Origin: Kineosporia babensis
GTDB taxonomy: Bacteria > Actinomycetota > Actinomycetes > Actinomycetales > Kineosporiaceae
Assembly: GCF_021129305.1 (NCBI RefSeq)
Contig: NZ_JAJOMB010000003.1
Span: forward strand, 62,001-126,000
Direction: 5' to 3'
Length of the DNA: 64,000 bases
Part shown: positions 16,921 to 25,837 of the stretch, piece by piece
How positions within the stretch are numbered: position 1 is the stretch's first letter
How the letters are laid out: each line of letters starts with the position of its first letter
Program-made: the position numbers and the translations under genes
The notes under the pieces: generated by a model
Told to the model about the DNA's origin: nothing
Seen by the model: only the letters and a program-made list of their open reading frames with translations
Database searches by the model: none

Positions 16921-18162
16921 CTAGGCGTTGACGGTGGGGTGAACGAGCTGCGTGATACCTCGGGCGGCCAACGCGGCTGAGTCACGAGCGACGGTGCTGG
17001 TGACTACGGCGGGGAAGCTTCCGGTAGAGCGCTTTTCGTACCAGGCTTCGACGACGGCGCCGCCAGGGGCCAGGGCGGTGCGGTCGAGGGGGACATCGTT
17101 CTCGTCCACGTCGATGACGATGGCTTCCTGGCGGGCCGGGGCGACGGGCGGGGTGGCGCGGGCGGCGGCCACGGCTTCGGCGTACGCGCGGCCGACCGGC
17201 TTGACCTTGTTGTCCACGTCGAGCAGGCCCAGGGAGTACTCCAGGTCCTTGTAGTCGCCCAGGTCGCGGCTGACGTCGTGCGAGCACCACCAGGTGATGC
17301 CGTACAGGTTCTGCGTGGTCAGGATGGATTCGACCGTGCGGCTGCAGAACTCGGGCATCTCGTCGGGGGCGAGGTTCAGCGCGGGGGCGCCGACCTCCTG
17401 CACCCAGACCTGCCGGTCCGGGTCGGTGGCGAAGGCCTTGGACAACTCGGCCATCCACTCGGCGTGGGTCACGGCCTGCTCGGACAGTCCGCCGTAACGC
17501 TGGCCGGTGCCGTTGAAGATCCAGGAGTGGACGGTGGTCACGTCACCGAGGCGGGCGGCGTGGGCCGGCAGGAACGGGTGCTCGTTGCGGTACCAGAGAT
17601 GGTCGTTCTCGCTGTGGGTGATCACGTGGCCGGGCTCGGGATCGCGTGCCCCGGCCAGCAGGCTGCGCAGCCAGTGCTCGATCTGGGCGCTGTCCGCGGG
17701 CATCGCGGCCGGGTTCGGGGGCTGGAACTGGTTGACCTCGTTGCCCAGTGTGAGCCCGGTGAAGTTGGGGGCGTCGCGCACTGCCTCGTAGACCGCGCCG
17801 ACCAGATCGGCCTGGGCCTGCACGGCGGGCCGGTCGGTGAACATGTTGCCCGCGTGCCAGTTCACCAGCCAGGCCGGGACGAAGTCGAAACCCGACATGT
17901 GGCCCTGGATCACGTCGACCGAGGCCTGCAGCTCGAACTCGGCGGCGAGGTCGACGACCAGGCGCACGTCGTCCAGGGCACGCCGGCGGATCAGCGTGCG
18001 GTTGGGCTGCAGCACCGGCCACAGCGGGAACATCCGCACATGGTCCAGGCCGAGGCCGGCGATCGCCTCGAAGTCACGCCGTACGGCGTCCGCGTCGATG
18101 GCCATCCACTGGAACATCCAGTCCTGGCTGGGCACGTAGTTGACACCGAAACGCGTTTTCAC
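16921..18162 (-). CDS. GH5-like beta-mannanase/mannosidase
   Basis: A 413-residue clan GH-A TIM-barrel hydrolase without signal peptide, hence intracellular. The start is a GTG (KTRFGVNYV) preceded by AAAGGAATTCT; a longer frame overlapping the LacI gene is rejected. The acid/base candidate is Glu142 in LGNEVNQ and the nucleophile Glu256 in WVQEVGAP, with HSWIFNGTG between them. The tail from about residue 355 is probably a small beta domain. It is encoded just behind the LacI gene and divergent from a sugar ABC transporter with GH3 and GH125, so an imported mannoside is the likely substrate. The exact family assignment (GH5 versus a related GH-A family) is uncertain. Confidence 0.75.
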   Translation of the reverse strand: MKTRFGVNYVPSQDWMFQWMAIDADAVRRDFEAIAGLGLDHVRMFPLWPVLQPNRTLIRRRALDDVRLVVDLAAEFELQASVDVIQGHMSGFDFVPAWLVNWHAGNMFTDRPAVQAQADLVGAVYEAVRDAPNFTGLTLGNEVNQFQPPNPAAMPADSAQIEHWLRSLLAGARDPEPGHVITHSENDHLWYRNEHPFLPAHAARLGDVTTVHSWIFNGTGQRYGGLSEQAVTHAEWMAELSKAFATDPDRQVWVQEVGAPALNLAPDEMPEFCSRTVESILTTQNLYGITWWCSHDVSRDLGDYKDLEYSLGLLDVDNKVKPVGRAYAEAVAAARATPPVAPARQEAIVIDVDENDVPLDRTALAPGGAVVEAWYEKRSTGSFPAVVTSTVARDSAALAARGITQLVHPTVNA

Positions 18163-18184
18163 AGAATTCCTTTGGTTGCTGGTT

Positions 18185-19198
18185 TCAGGTGGGCACGGGT
18201 CCGGTGGACTCCCGGACGACCAGGCGCCGGCCGGGAACCACGACGGACGGCGGTTTTTCGCCACGCACCATCCGGTGCATCAGGTCGACGGCGTGGCGGG
18301 CGCTGTCCTCGATCGGGGCGGACAGGGCGGTCAGGCGGGGCCGGACCAGTTCGCTGACCCAGGAGTCCTCCCAGGACAGCACCGACAGCTCGGCCGGCAC
18401 CCGGACCCCGAGATCCTGGGCGTGCGAGACCACCCGGGTGGCCAGCGCCTCGCTGTCCAGGATGAGGGCGGTGACGTTGCCCCGGGCGGCCAGCAGTTCC
18501 TCGACCGGGTCGGCGGCGTTCTCGTTCCAGGCCAGAGTTTTCACTTGTAGGCCGCGTTCGCGAGCGGCCGCGCTCAGCGCCCGGTCGCGCTTGCGACTGT
18601 GGGCCAGGCCCGGTGCAGACGTTACCCGGGCGATCCGCCGATGGCCAAGACCTGCGAGGTGATCGAGTACTTCGGTGAGTGCGCTGTCGTCGTCCAGGGT
18701 GACCGCCGGGAAGGCGGCGGGAGCCGGGCCCAGCGCGACGGCGGTGGCGGACAGGCTGCGCAGCAGGGGAATGCGCGGGTCCTTGGTACGCAGGTCGACC
18801 AGCAGGAACCCGTCCACGCGCTGCTCGGTCCACCACTGCCGGTAGATCTGCGCCTCGTCGGCCTCGGGCGCCACGGTCAGCGACAACGACCAGCCGACCG
18901 TGGCCAGCGGGCCGGTCAGACCGGCGATCAGGCGGATGAAGAACGGGTCGCGCCGGAACGACTCCTCCGACTGGGTGACCACCAGGCCGATGCTGTTGCC
19001 GACCGCCCCGGAGATCCGCCGCCCGGCCAGGTTGGGCCGCCAGTTCAGCGCGTCGGCCGCCTCACGGATGCGCTGCGCCGTCTCGGGCGAGATGTTGGTC
19101 CGCCCGTTGAAGACGTGCGACACCGCCGAGACCGACACCCCGGCCGCCTGGGCGACGGCCGCGATGGTGGGCCGCCGGTTCCCCGTGCTCGCGCTCAT
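18185..19198 (-). CDS. LacI-family repressor of the mannoside locus
   Basis: A 337-residue sugar-responsive repressor. The N-terminal helix-turn-helix and hinge run through TIAAVAQAAGVSVSAVSHVFNG and PNLAGRRISG (about 10-65), followed by a periplasmic-binding-protein-like effector domain. GGAGG precedes the start. It is first in a leftward unit with the GH5-like enzyme and RidA, and divergent from the ABC transporter operon; the 132-bp gap between them contains repeated near-palindromes that it probably binds. Confidence 0.92.
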   Translation of the reverse strand: MSASTGNRRPTIAAVAQAAGVSVSAVSHVFNGRTNISPETAQRIREAADALNWRPNLAGRRISGAVGNSIGLVVTQSEESFRRDPFFIRLIAGLTGPLATVGWSLSLTVAPEADEAQIYRQWWTEQRVDGFLLVDLRTKDPRIPLLRSLSATAVALGPAPAAFPAVTLDDDSALTEVLDHLAGLGHRRIARVTSAPGLAHSRKRDRALSAAARERGLQVKTLAWNENAADPVEELLAARGNVTALILDSEALATRVVSHAQDLGVRVPAELSVLSWEDSWVSELVRPRLTALSAPIEDSARHAVDLMHRMVRGEKPPSVVVPGRRLVVRESTGPVPT

Positions 19199-19260
19199 GA
19201 ACAGCCGACCTCCGCTTGTTGTGAACAGGTAACCAATGCTCGCAGCGTCTTGACTCTTCA

Positions 19261-19305
19261 GTACACCGGTATACCTTAGCCCGCAGACCTAGTACACCGC
19301 TATAT
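19261..19305. promoter_or_regulatory. Two GTACACCG(G/C)TATA operators
   Basis: GTACACCGGTATAC (19261-19274) is a near-palindrome with six of seven pairs matched, and GTACACCGCTATAT (19292-19305) is a degenerate second copy. The centres are 31 bp apart, about three helical turns. They lie 26-70 bp before the substrate-binding-protein start, in the divergent LacI/ABC gap. CG at the dyad centre is typical of LacI-family operators. GGAGG at 19320-19324 is the ribosome site of the transporter gene. Confidence 0.6.
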
Positions 19306-19330
19306 CCGTTCCCAACGTCGGGAGGATCCG

Positions 19331-20623
19331 ATGAGCGAGCCCTTCAGCAGGCGCACCCTGCTGACCGCCGGTGGTGCGGCCGCCGCCCTCATGTCGTTGT
19401 CCGGATGCGGTGCCGTGCAAGCACTTCGGCCCGCCTCCGGCGGCGCCGACACGCTCGTCGTGCACTCGCAGTTCAATGGTGCGGTGGCCGGCGCGGACGT
19501 CTTCCGGGCGATCGTCGAGCAGTACCGCAAGAACACCGGGCGATCGGTCGCCACCCTGAGCAACGGCAACGATCTGCCGATCGTCTTCGAGACCTCGGTC
19601 CTGGCCGGCAAGGAAGCCGACATCGCCATCGTCAACATGATGGGCAAGACGCTGGCCTGGACCGGGGCCGACGCCACGGTCCCGGTGGAGAAGTTCCTGC
19701 AGCCCTGGGGCCTGGCCGAGCGCATCGAGCCGGGCGCGATCGAGGAGTGGACCACCCCGGAGGGCCATCTGCGGGCCTTCCCCTACACCCGCACCAACTG
19801 GCCGGTCGCGTTCAACCACCGCCTGCTCGAAGAAGCCGGGGTCGAGATCCCGCTGACCTCGGAAGAACTCATCAATGCCGCGGATGCTCTGCGCAGCAAG
19901 GGAGTCGGGCCGGTCAGCATCGGCGGCGGTGACTGGAGCGGGCAGAAGCTGTTCATCCAGATCATCCAGTCCTACCTCACCGCCGACGAAGCAGCCGAGG
20001 TGTTCGCCTCCGGCGCGTTCAGCTCCTCCCCCGGCGCGATGGCCGGGATCAAGCACTTCGCCGAACTGCGGGACGCCGGCGTGTTCGTGGACAGCGCGCA
20101 GGGTTTCACCTCGGACTCGATGCTCACGCAGTACAACACCGGCGAGGCGGCGATCATGTCGTCGATGTCCTCGGCCCTGGCCAAGGTTCCCGCCGAACGG
20201 GCGGCCGAGACCACGATCGGTGGCTGGCCGGTCCCACCCCAGGCGGTCTCCACCAAACCCACGGTGATCCAGAGCTTCAACGGCATGGGCGTGTGGATCA
20301 GCGAGAACGGCGCCGAGAAGCTGGATCTCGTCGAGCCGTTCGTGCAGTGGCTGTTCAGCGAGGAGGTGATCACCCAGTTCGTCCTGGAGTCCGGCCGCGA
20401 CATGAACGCCCTCACCCACGTCACCAGTCAGGACTTCCCGCTGGTGGCCCAGGCCCAGGCGCTGGCCGCCGGCGACACTGTGGACCCGGTGATCCTTCCC
20501 GACCTGCTCATCCCCGAGGCTGTTTTCGAGCCGCTGACCCAGGCCACGGCCCGGGCGTTCGGGCCGGGCACCAGCCCGGAGGAGATCGTCGAAGTCCTCG
20601 AAGCCTCGTACAAGAACGCCTGA
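19331..20623 (+). CDS. Sugar ABC transporter substrate-binding lipoprotein
   Basis: An extracellular solute-binding protein of the MalE/COG1653 type, 430 residues. The N-terminus has a twin-arginine-like SRRTLLTAGG followed by a lipobox LSGC (Cys about residue 26), so it should be a Tat- or Sec-exported lipoprotein. The mature part has the two-lobe layout with GPVSIGGGDWSGQ and AIMSSMSSALAKV segments. It is first gene of a five-gene operon with two permeases and two glycosidases. The ligand is inferred to be a manno-oligosaccharide. Confidence 0.9.
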   Translation: MSEPFSRRTLLTAGGAAAALMSLSGCGAVQALRPASGGADTLVVHSQFNGAVAGADVFRAIVEQYRKNTGRSVATLSNGNDLPIVFETSVLAGKEADIAIVNMMGKTLAWTGADATVPVEKFLQPWGLAERIEPGAIEEWTTPEGHLRAFPYTRTNWPVAFNHRLLEEAGVEIPLTSEELINAADALRSKGVGPVSIGGGDWSGQKLFIQIIQSYLTADEAAEVFASGAFSSSPGAMAGIKHFAELRDAGVFVDSAQGFTSDSMLTQYNTGEAAIMSSMSSALAKVPAERAAETTIGGWPVPPQAVSTKPTVIQSFNGMGVWISENGAEKLDLVEPFVQWLFSEEVITQFVLESGRDMNALTHVTSQDFPLVAQAQALAAGDTVDPVILPDLLIPEAVFEPLTQATARAFGPGTSPEEIVEVLEASYKNA

Positions 20624-20633
20624 GGGAGCACAG

Positions 20634-21557
20634 ATGACCATCCAGGCCCCGCGGGTCTCCACGCCGCCCGTGCTCGACCACCGCTCACAGACCCACTCCG
20701 CCCTGCGTGAGCGTTTCCCCGGCCTGGCCCTGCCCGGCCTGATCTGGTACGCGATCTTCACGATCGGCCCGGTGATCGCGATGTTCGTGATCGCGTTCCT
20801 GCGCTGGCCGGGCATGCTGGTCGAGCCCACCTTCGCCGGGTTCGACAACTTCGTCGACGTGTTCAACGACCCGGTGTTCTGGGATGCGGTGCGCAACAGC
20901 GCCACCCAGATCCTCATCGGCCTGCCGCTGATGATCCTGCTGGCCTTCTCGCTGGCCTTCTACGTGGTCCGCAAGCCGCGTGGGCACCAGGTGCTGCGCT
21001 TCACCCTGTTCATCCCGGCGCTGATCTCGGCCCCGGCCACTGCGCTGATGTTCTACTCGCTGCTGAACCCCGACGGTCTGGTCAACGGCGTGCTCGGGGC
21101 GCTCGGCTTCGACGACGGCCGGGCCTGGCTGGCCGACCCGGCCACCGCGCTGCCCTCGCTGATCGTGATCGACCTGTGGGCCGGAATCGGCTACTCGGCT
21201 GTTCTGCTGGCTTCCCGGATGGACTCCGTGGACGAGGAGATCGTCCAGGCCGCGCAGGTGGACGGCGCCGGTAACGCCCGCCTGGCCTGGGGCATCTACT
21301 GGCCGATCGCCAAGGACTTCATCGGCGTGGTGGCCATGCTGCAGTTCCTGTCGATCCTGTTCAGCTCGGCCCAGAACGTCCTGCTGCTGACCAAGGGCGG
21401 CCCGGGCACGGAGACCACCACGCTGTCGTACCTGATCTACCAGAAGGCCTTCGTCGACGCCGATCTCGGCTACAGCCAGGCGGTCGGCATCGTGCTGTTC
21501 GTGATCGGCCTGCTCGGGATGTTCTGCATCCGCCGCCTGCTACGGGCCAGCTACTAA
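20634..21557 (+). CDS. Sugar ABC permease (MalF type)
   Basis: A 307-residue membrane subunit with six helices. The cytoplasmic EAA loop reads EIVQAAQVDGAGNARLAWGIYWP, which docks the ATPase. GGGAG precedes the ATG and only 10 bp separate it from the binding-protein gene. No ATPase gene occurs in the operon; in actinobacteria a shared MsiK-type ATPase normally serves such systems. Confidence 0.93.
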   Translation: MTIQAPRVSTPPVLDHRSQTHSALRERFPGLALPGLIWYAIFTIGPVIAMFVIAFLRWPGMLVEPTFAGFDNFVDVFNDPVFWDAVRNSATQILIGLPLMILLAFSLAFYVVRKPRGHQVLRFTLFIPALISAPATALMFYSLLNPDGLVNGVLGALGFDDGRAWLADPATALPSLIVIDLWAGIGYSAVLLASRMDSVDEEIVQAAQVDGAGNARLAWGIYWPIAKDFIGVVAMLQFLSILFSSAQNVLLLTKGGPGTETTTLSYLIYQKAFVDADLGYSQAVGIVLFVIGLLGMFCIRRLLRASY

Positions 21558-21566
21558 GGAGTCCAG

Positions 21567-22385
21567 ATGAAGATGCCACGGATCAGCGGTTTCCTGGCCT
21601 GGGGCTACGCCGCCCTGCTGGTGATCCCCTTCTACTACCTCGTCATCTCCTCGCTGAAGGAGAACGACGACATCTTCACCAACCCGCTGTCCCTGCCCAG
21701 CACCTGGGACTTCGGCAACTACCGGGAGGCGATCAGCAGCGCCGAACTGGTTCCTGCGGTGGCCAACTCGGTGATCGTCACCGGTCTGGCCCTGGCCCTG
21801 ACCCTGCTGCTGGCCGTCCCGGCCGCGTTCGCCCTCTCCCGCGCCACCGGCCGGGCCGGGCGCCTGGTCGAGGCCACGTTCTCGCTGGGCTTCCTGATCC
21901 CGACGTTCGCGGCGCTGTTCCCCACGTTCCTGCTCGCCGCGTTCACCGGCCTGTTCCACACCCGCACGTTCCTGGTGTTCCTGCTGCCGGCCACCGCCAT
22001 GCCACTGGCCGTGATCATCCTGACCCAGTTCATGCGCACCATCCCGCGGGAACTGGAAGAGGCCGCCTCGATGGACGGCGCCTCCACCCTGACCATCCTG
22101 CGGCACGTGCACCTGCCGATCTGCGTGCCCGGCATCGCCACCGTCGTGTTGCTGTGCTTCCTGTCCTTCTGGAACGAATACCTTTACTCCCTGATCATCA
22201 TCGGCCCCGATCCGGCCCAGCGCACCATCCAGGTCGCCCTGCCCACGCTGCAGCTGACCACCGGTACCGACTACGGAGTCCTGATGGCCGGAACGGTCTT
22301 CACCCTGCTGCCGGTGTTCGCGGTCTACGCGGTGACCCAGCGGCAGATGCAGAAGGCCCTGGTCTCCGGGGCGGTGAAGGGATGA
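21567..22385 (+). CDS. Sugar ABC permease (MalG type)
   Basis: A 272-residue partner permease with six helices; the EAA loop reads ELEEAASMDGASTLTILRHVHLP. AAGGAG lies just before the ATG. Its stop codon overlaps the start of the GH3 gene (ATGA), indicating translational coupling of uptake and hydrolysis. Confidence 0.93.
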   Translation: MKMPRISGFLAWGYAALLVIPFYYLVISSLKENDDIFTNPLSLPSTWDFGNYREAISSAELVPAVANSVIVTGLALALTLLLAVPAAFALSRATGRAGRLVEATFSLGFLIPTFAALFPTFLLAAFTGLFHTRTFLVFLLPATAMPLAVIILTQFMRTIPRELEEAASMDGASTLTILRHVHLPICVPGIATVVLLCFLSFWNEYLYSLIIIGPDPAQRTIQVALPTLQLTTGTDYGVLMAGTVFTLLPVFAVYAVTQRQMQKALVSGAVKG

Positions 22386-24574
22386 AGCAGATCCTTGACC
22401 GGCTGAGCCTGAAAGAGAAGATCGGCCAGCTCAACCAGCGGCTGCCCGGCTGGGACGCGCTGCGCGTCGAAGGCTCGCAGCTGATCGTCACCGACGAGCT
22501 CAAGCGCGAGGTGGATCAGTTCGGCGGCATCGGTTCCCTCTACGGGCTGCAGCGCGCCGACCCCTGGTCCGGCCGGCACTGGGGCAACGGCATCCCGCCG
22601 GAGCGTTCGGCCGAGGCCGCGGCCCTGGTGCAGTCGTACATCGTCGAGAACTCCTCCTCCGGGCTGCCCACGCTGTTCGTGGAGGAAGCACCGCACGGCC
22701 TGCAGGGGCTGGGCGGGCACGTCCTGCCGGTGAACCTGGCGGTCGGCGCAGCCTGGGACGACGCCCTGGTCGCGGAGCTCGCCCAGGAAGTAGCGGTCGA
22801 ACTGCGCTCGCGGGGGATCCACATCGCGCTGCTGTCCGGCCTCGACATGCTGCGTGACCCGCGCTGGGGCCGGGCCGAGGAGTGCTTCTCCGAAGACCCG
22901 ATGCTGGCCGCCCGGCTGGTCCGGGCCACGGTCACCGCCATGCAGGACGCCGGGGTCGGCGTGGTGATCAAGCACCTGGCTGCTCAGGGCGCGGGCATCG
23001 GTGGCCGTAACGGTTCCGGGGCTCCGTTGGGCTGGCGCGAGCTGCACGAGATCCACCTGACCGCGGCCCGGGCGGCGGCGCAGGCCGGGGTGGTCGGGTA
23101 CATGGCGGCCTACAACGATGTGGACGGCATCGCCTGCAGCGCCAATCGCGATCTGCTGACCGGTGTCCTGCGCGAGACGTGGGGTTGGGAAGGCATCGTC
23201 ATGGCCGACTGCACCGCGTTGGACCGGCTGCTGGACCAGACGCCGGATCATGCCTCGGCCGGCGCGTTGGCGCTGAAGGCCGGCCTGGACATCAGTTTCT
23301 GGGACCAGGCGTACGTCGTGCTCGACGAGGCTCTGGACCGGGGCCTGATTTCGATGGAGGACGTCGACCAGGCTTGCGCACGAGTGCTTTCGGTCAAGGA
23401 GCGGTTGGGTTTGCTCACACCCGTCCCGGCCCCGGCAGCCAATCCGGTAGGAGCCACGACCCGCGCTGACGCCCTGGCCCGGCGGCTGGCCCGTGAGAGC
23501 GTGGTTCTCCTGCGCAACAACGGTGTGCTTCCGTTGTCGGAAACGTCGCGGCTGGCGGTGGTCGGGCCGAACTCCGACGACCTCCTGTCGCAGCTTGGCG
23601 ACTACACCGCGCCCCGTCCTACCCCCGACCCGGATTCCTCCACCGTGCGTTCCGCGCTGCAGGAGTGCGGTTTCCCCGTCCTGCACGCGACCGGCAGCAA
23701 GCTTCGCGAGCGCATCCCCGGTGGCGTGGAAGCCGTCCGGTCGGCGGTCGACGCCTCTGACATCGCGATCGTCGTGGTGGGTAGCTCCAGCCGCCGCCTG
23801 TACGAGTCCGAGTTCGCCGAGAACGGTGCCGTCGCCGGCGCAGATCTCGGCATGACCAACGGCGAAGGCGTGGACATGAGCCGGGTCAGCATCGACCCGG
23901 TCCAGATCGAGGTGGCCCGGGCCGCCCGGGAAGCCGGCAAGCCTGTCGTCGGCATCGTCATCGGCGGAAGGCCGCACGCCCTGACCGAATTCGCCGGCTA
24001 CTGCGACGCCCTGCTCTTCTCCGCCTTCCCAGGCCCCACCGGCGGACACGCCATCGCCGACATCCTCACCGGCGCCGAATCCCCCTCCGGCCGACTCCCC
24101 GTCACCCTGCCCGGCGGCGAAGGAGTCTGGCCGGTCGCCCACGACGAGCGCCGGGAAACATCGCGGGGGTACGCCAATGCCTCCTACGCCGACAACATCC
24201 TGCTCGGCACCGGGCTGACCTACAGCACGTTCGAGAGCACCATCCTCTCCGCAACCAAAACCGCAGCGGCCGAGGCTGAGGTGCGCGTACGCGTCCTCAA
24301 TTCTGGTTCTGCTCGTTCGCGTTACGTCGTGCCGCTGTACGGACGGCGGCACGTGCTGGGGGTACGGCCTCGCAAGCGTCAGATCATCGACTACTCCCCC
24401 GTCATGCTGGACCCCGGCGCTGAGCAGGAAATCGTCTTCCGGCTCGGCCTGGAGCAGCTAGGTACGGTGAACTCCCAGGGGCTGCTGGAAACGGCACCAG
24501 GGCATCTGGACGTGTGGGTCTCCGACGATCTGCACCCGCCCACAGATTCGGTGAGGATCGAGGTCCAGGGATGA
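22382..24574 (+). CDS. GH3 beta-glycosidase
   Basis: A cytoplasmic exo-glycosidase of 730 residues with the GH3 two-domain plan: a TIM barrel (about 1-310) with IKHLAAQGAG and the nucleophile Asp in GIVMADCTALDRL, then the alpha/beta sandwich (about 370-620) with SVVLLRNNGVLPL, and an FnIII-like tail. The residue after the nucleophile is Cys instead of the common Trp of SDW. No secretion signal is present, so it acts on imported oligosaccharides. It is coupled by ATGA overlaps to the permease before and the GH125 after. Beta-mannosidase or beta-glucosidase action cannot be told apart. Confidence 0.88.
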   Translation: MKQILDRLSLKEKIGQLNQRLPGWDALRVEGSQLIVTDELKREVDQFGGIGSLYGLQRADPWSGRHWGNGIPPERSAEAAALVQSYIVENSSSGLPTLFVEEAPHGLQGLGGHVLPVNLAVGAAWDDALVAELAQEVAVELRSRGIHIALLSGLDMLRDPRWGRAEECFSEDPMLAARLVRATVTAMQDAGVGVVIKHLAAQGAGIGGRNGSGAPLGWRELHEIHLTAARAAAQAGVVGYMAAYNDVDGIACSANRDLLTGVLRETWGWEGIVMADCTALDRLLDQTPDHASAGALALKAGLDISFWDQAYVVLDEALDRGLISMEDVDQACARVLSVKERLGLLTPVPAPAANPVGATTRADALARRLARESVVLLRNNGVLPLSETSRLAVVGPNSDDLLSQLGDYTAPRPTPDPDSSTVRSALQECGFPVLHATGSKLRERIPGGVEAVRSAVDASDIAIVVVGSSSRRLYESEFAENGAVAGADLGMTNGEGVDMSRVSIDPVQIEVARAAREAGKPVVGIVIGGRPHALTEFAGYCDALLFSAFPGPTGGHAIADILTGAESPSGRLPVTLPGGEGVWPVAHDERRETSRGYANASYADNILLGTGLTYSTFESTILSATKTAAAEAEVRVRVLNSGSARSRYVVPLYGRRHVLGVRPRKRQIIDYSPVMLDPGAEQEIVFRLGLEQLGTVNSQGLLETAPGHLDVWVSDDLHPPTDSVRIEVQG

Positions 24575-25833
24575 AAGACGTCCTCAATGCGTACGTAGAA
24601 CAGGTCGCTCGCACCTTCGAGGACCCTCGCGTCGCCTCCATGGTTTCCGATGCGCTGGAACGCACACTGGCCGACACGCTCACCCGTGACGGGGACGAGT
24701 ACTTCGTCATCACCGGCGACATCCCCGCCATGTGGCTGCGCGACTCCACCACCCAGTTGTGGCCCTACCTAAGGATGCTCGGCGAGAGCCCGGAACTGTC
24801 GGACATCGTGGCGGGGGTACTGCGCCGGCAGTTCCGCCAGATCGAGCACGACCCGTACGCGAATTCGTTCAACCCCGGCCCGACCGGCGCCCACTACGAA
24901 CCGGACGACCTGAACGACGACCCGTGGGTGTGGGAGCAGAAGTACGAGATCGACTCGCTCGCCTTCCCCCTGCTGCTCGCTCACCGGTGGTGGAAGGCCA
25001 CCGGACGCACCGACGTCTTCAATGACCGCGCCCACCAGGTGTTCCGGACGATCGTGGCGCAGTTCCGGCTGGAACAACGGCACGAAGAGCTCTCCCCGTA
25101 CCGCTTCGTCCGCCCCGATGCCATCCCCACCGAAACCCTTGTCCGGGAAGGTCTGGGCACTCCCCTGGGCTTCACCGGCATGACATGGAGCGGATTCCGG
25201 CCCAGCGACGACGCCTGCACCTACGGCTACAACGTCCCCGGCAACCTTCTGGCTGCCCAGGGCCTGCGCTACCTGGCCGAGATCGCCACATCCTGTTTCG
25301 CCGACGCCGCCCTGGCGCAAGATGCACTGGCCCTGTCCGGTGAACTGGTCGCCGGGGTCAACGAATTCGGCCTGGTCAAGCACCCGACGCACGGGCAGAT
25401 CTACGCCTACGAGGTGGACGGCCTGGGCGGGGAACTGCTCATGGACGACGCGAACATGCCTTCCCTGCTGAGCCTTCCCCTCCTGTCGCCGGACGTGTAC
25501 GACCCCGAGGTCTACGCCCGTACGCGCGCTTTCGTGCTGGGCCCGGACAACCCTTGGTGGTTCTCGGGCACTGCGGCCTCCGGCGTAGGCAGTCCGCACA
25601 CCCGCGAGCGCCGGATCTGGCCCATCGCCCTGTCGGTGGAGGGCCTGACCAGCGGCTCGCCCGAGCGCCAGCGGGAACTGGTCGCGCTGCAGGTGGCCAC
25701 GGATGCGGGCACCGGGCGGATCCACGAGGCCTTCGACATGGACGATCCGGCCCAGTTCAGCCGGCCCTGGTTCTCCTGGGCCGACTCGATGTTCTGCGAA
25801 CTCGCGCTCGAGGTCGCCCACCCTCGGTCGTGA
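24571..25833 (+). CDS. GH125 exo-alpha-1,6-mannosidase
   Basis: A 420-residue metal-independent alpha-mannosidase (formerly DUF1237). The signature YFVITGDIPAMWLRDSTTQLWPYLR lies at about residues 47-71, with KYEIDSLAFPLLLAHRWW and MTWSGFRPSDDACTYGYNVPGN further on, all typical of the (alpha/alpha)6 barrel. GH125 enzymes release mannose from alpha-1,6-linked mannosides of N-glycan or mannan cores. It has no signal peptide. It is the last gene of the ABC/GH3 operon; the convergent MFS gene ends 4 bp away. Confidence 0.93.
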   Translation: MKDVLNAYVEQVARTFEDPRVASMVSDALERTLADTLTRDGDEYFVITGDIPAMWLRDSTTQLWPYLRMLGESPELSDIVAGVLRRQFRQIEHDPYANSFNPGPTGAHYEPDDLNDDPWVWEQKYEIDSLAFPLLLAHRWWKATGRTDVFNDRAHQVFRTIVAQFRLEQRHEELSPYRFVRPDAIPTETLVREGLGTPLGFTGMTWSGFRPSDDACTYGYNVPGNLLAAQGLRYLAEIATSCFADAALAQDALALSGELVAGVNEFGLVKHPTHGQIYAYEVDGLGGELLMDDANMPSLLSLPLLSPDVYDPEVYARTRAFVLGPDNPWWFSGTAASGVGSPHTRERRIWPIALSVEGLTSGSPERQRELVALQVATDAGTGRIHEAFDMDDPAQFSRPWFSWADSMFCELALEVAHPRS

Positions 25834-25837
25834 CGCC

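Noticed and set aside
22325-24352. Leftward open frame of 675 codons
   Set aside because: Antisense of the GH3 gene, no recognisable domain; the sense strand has complete GH3 motifs and operon coupling.
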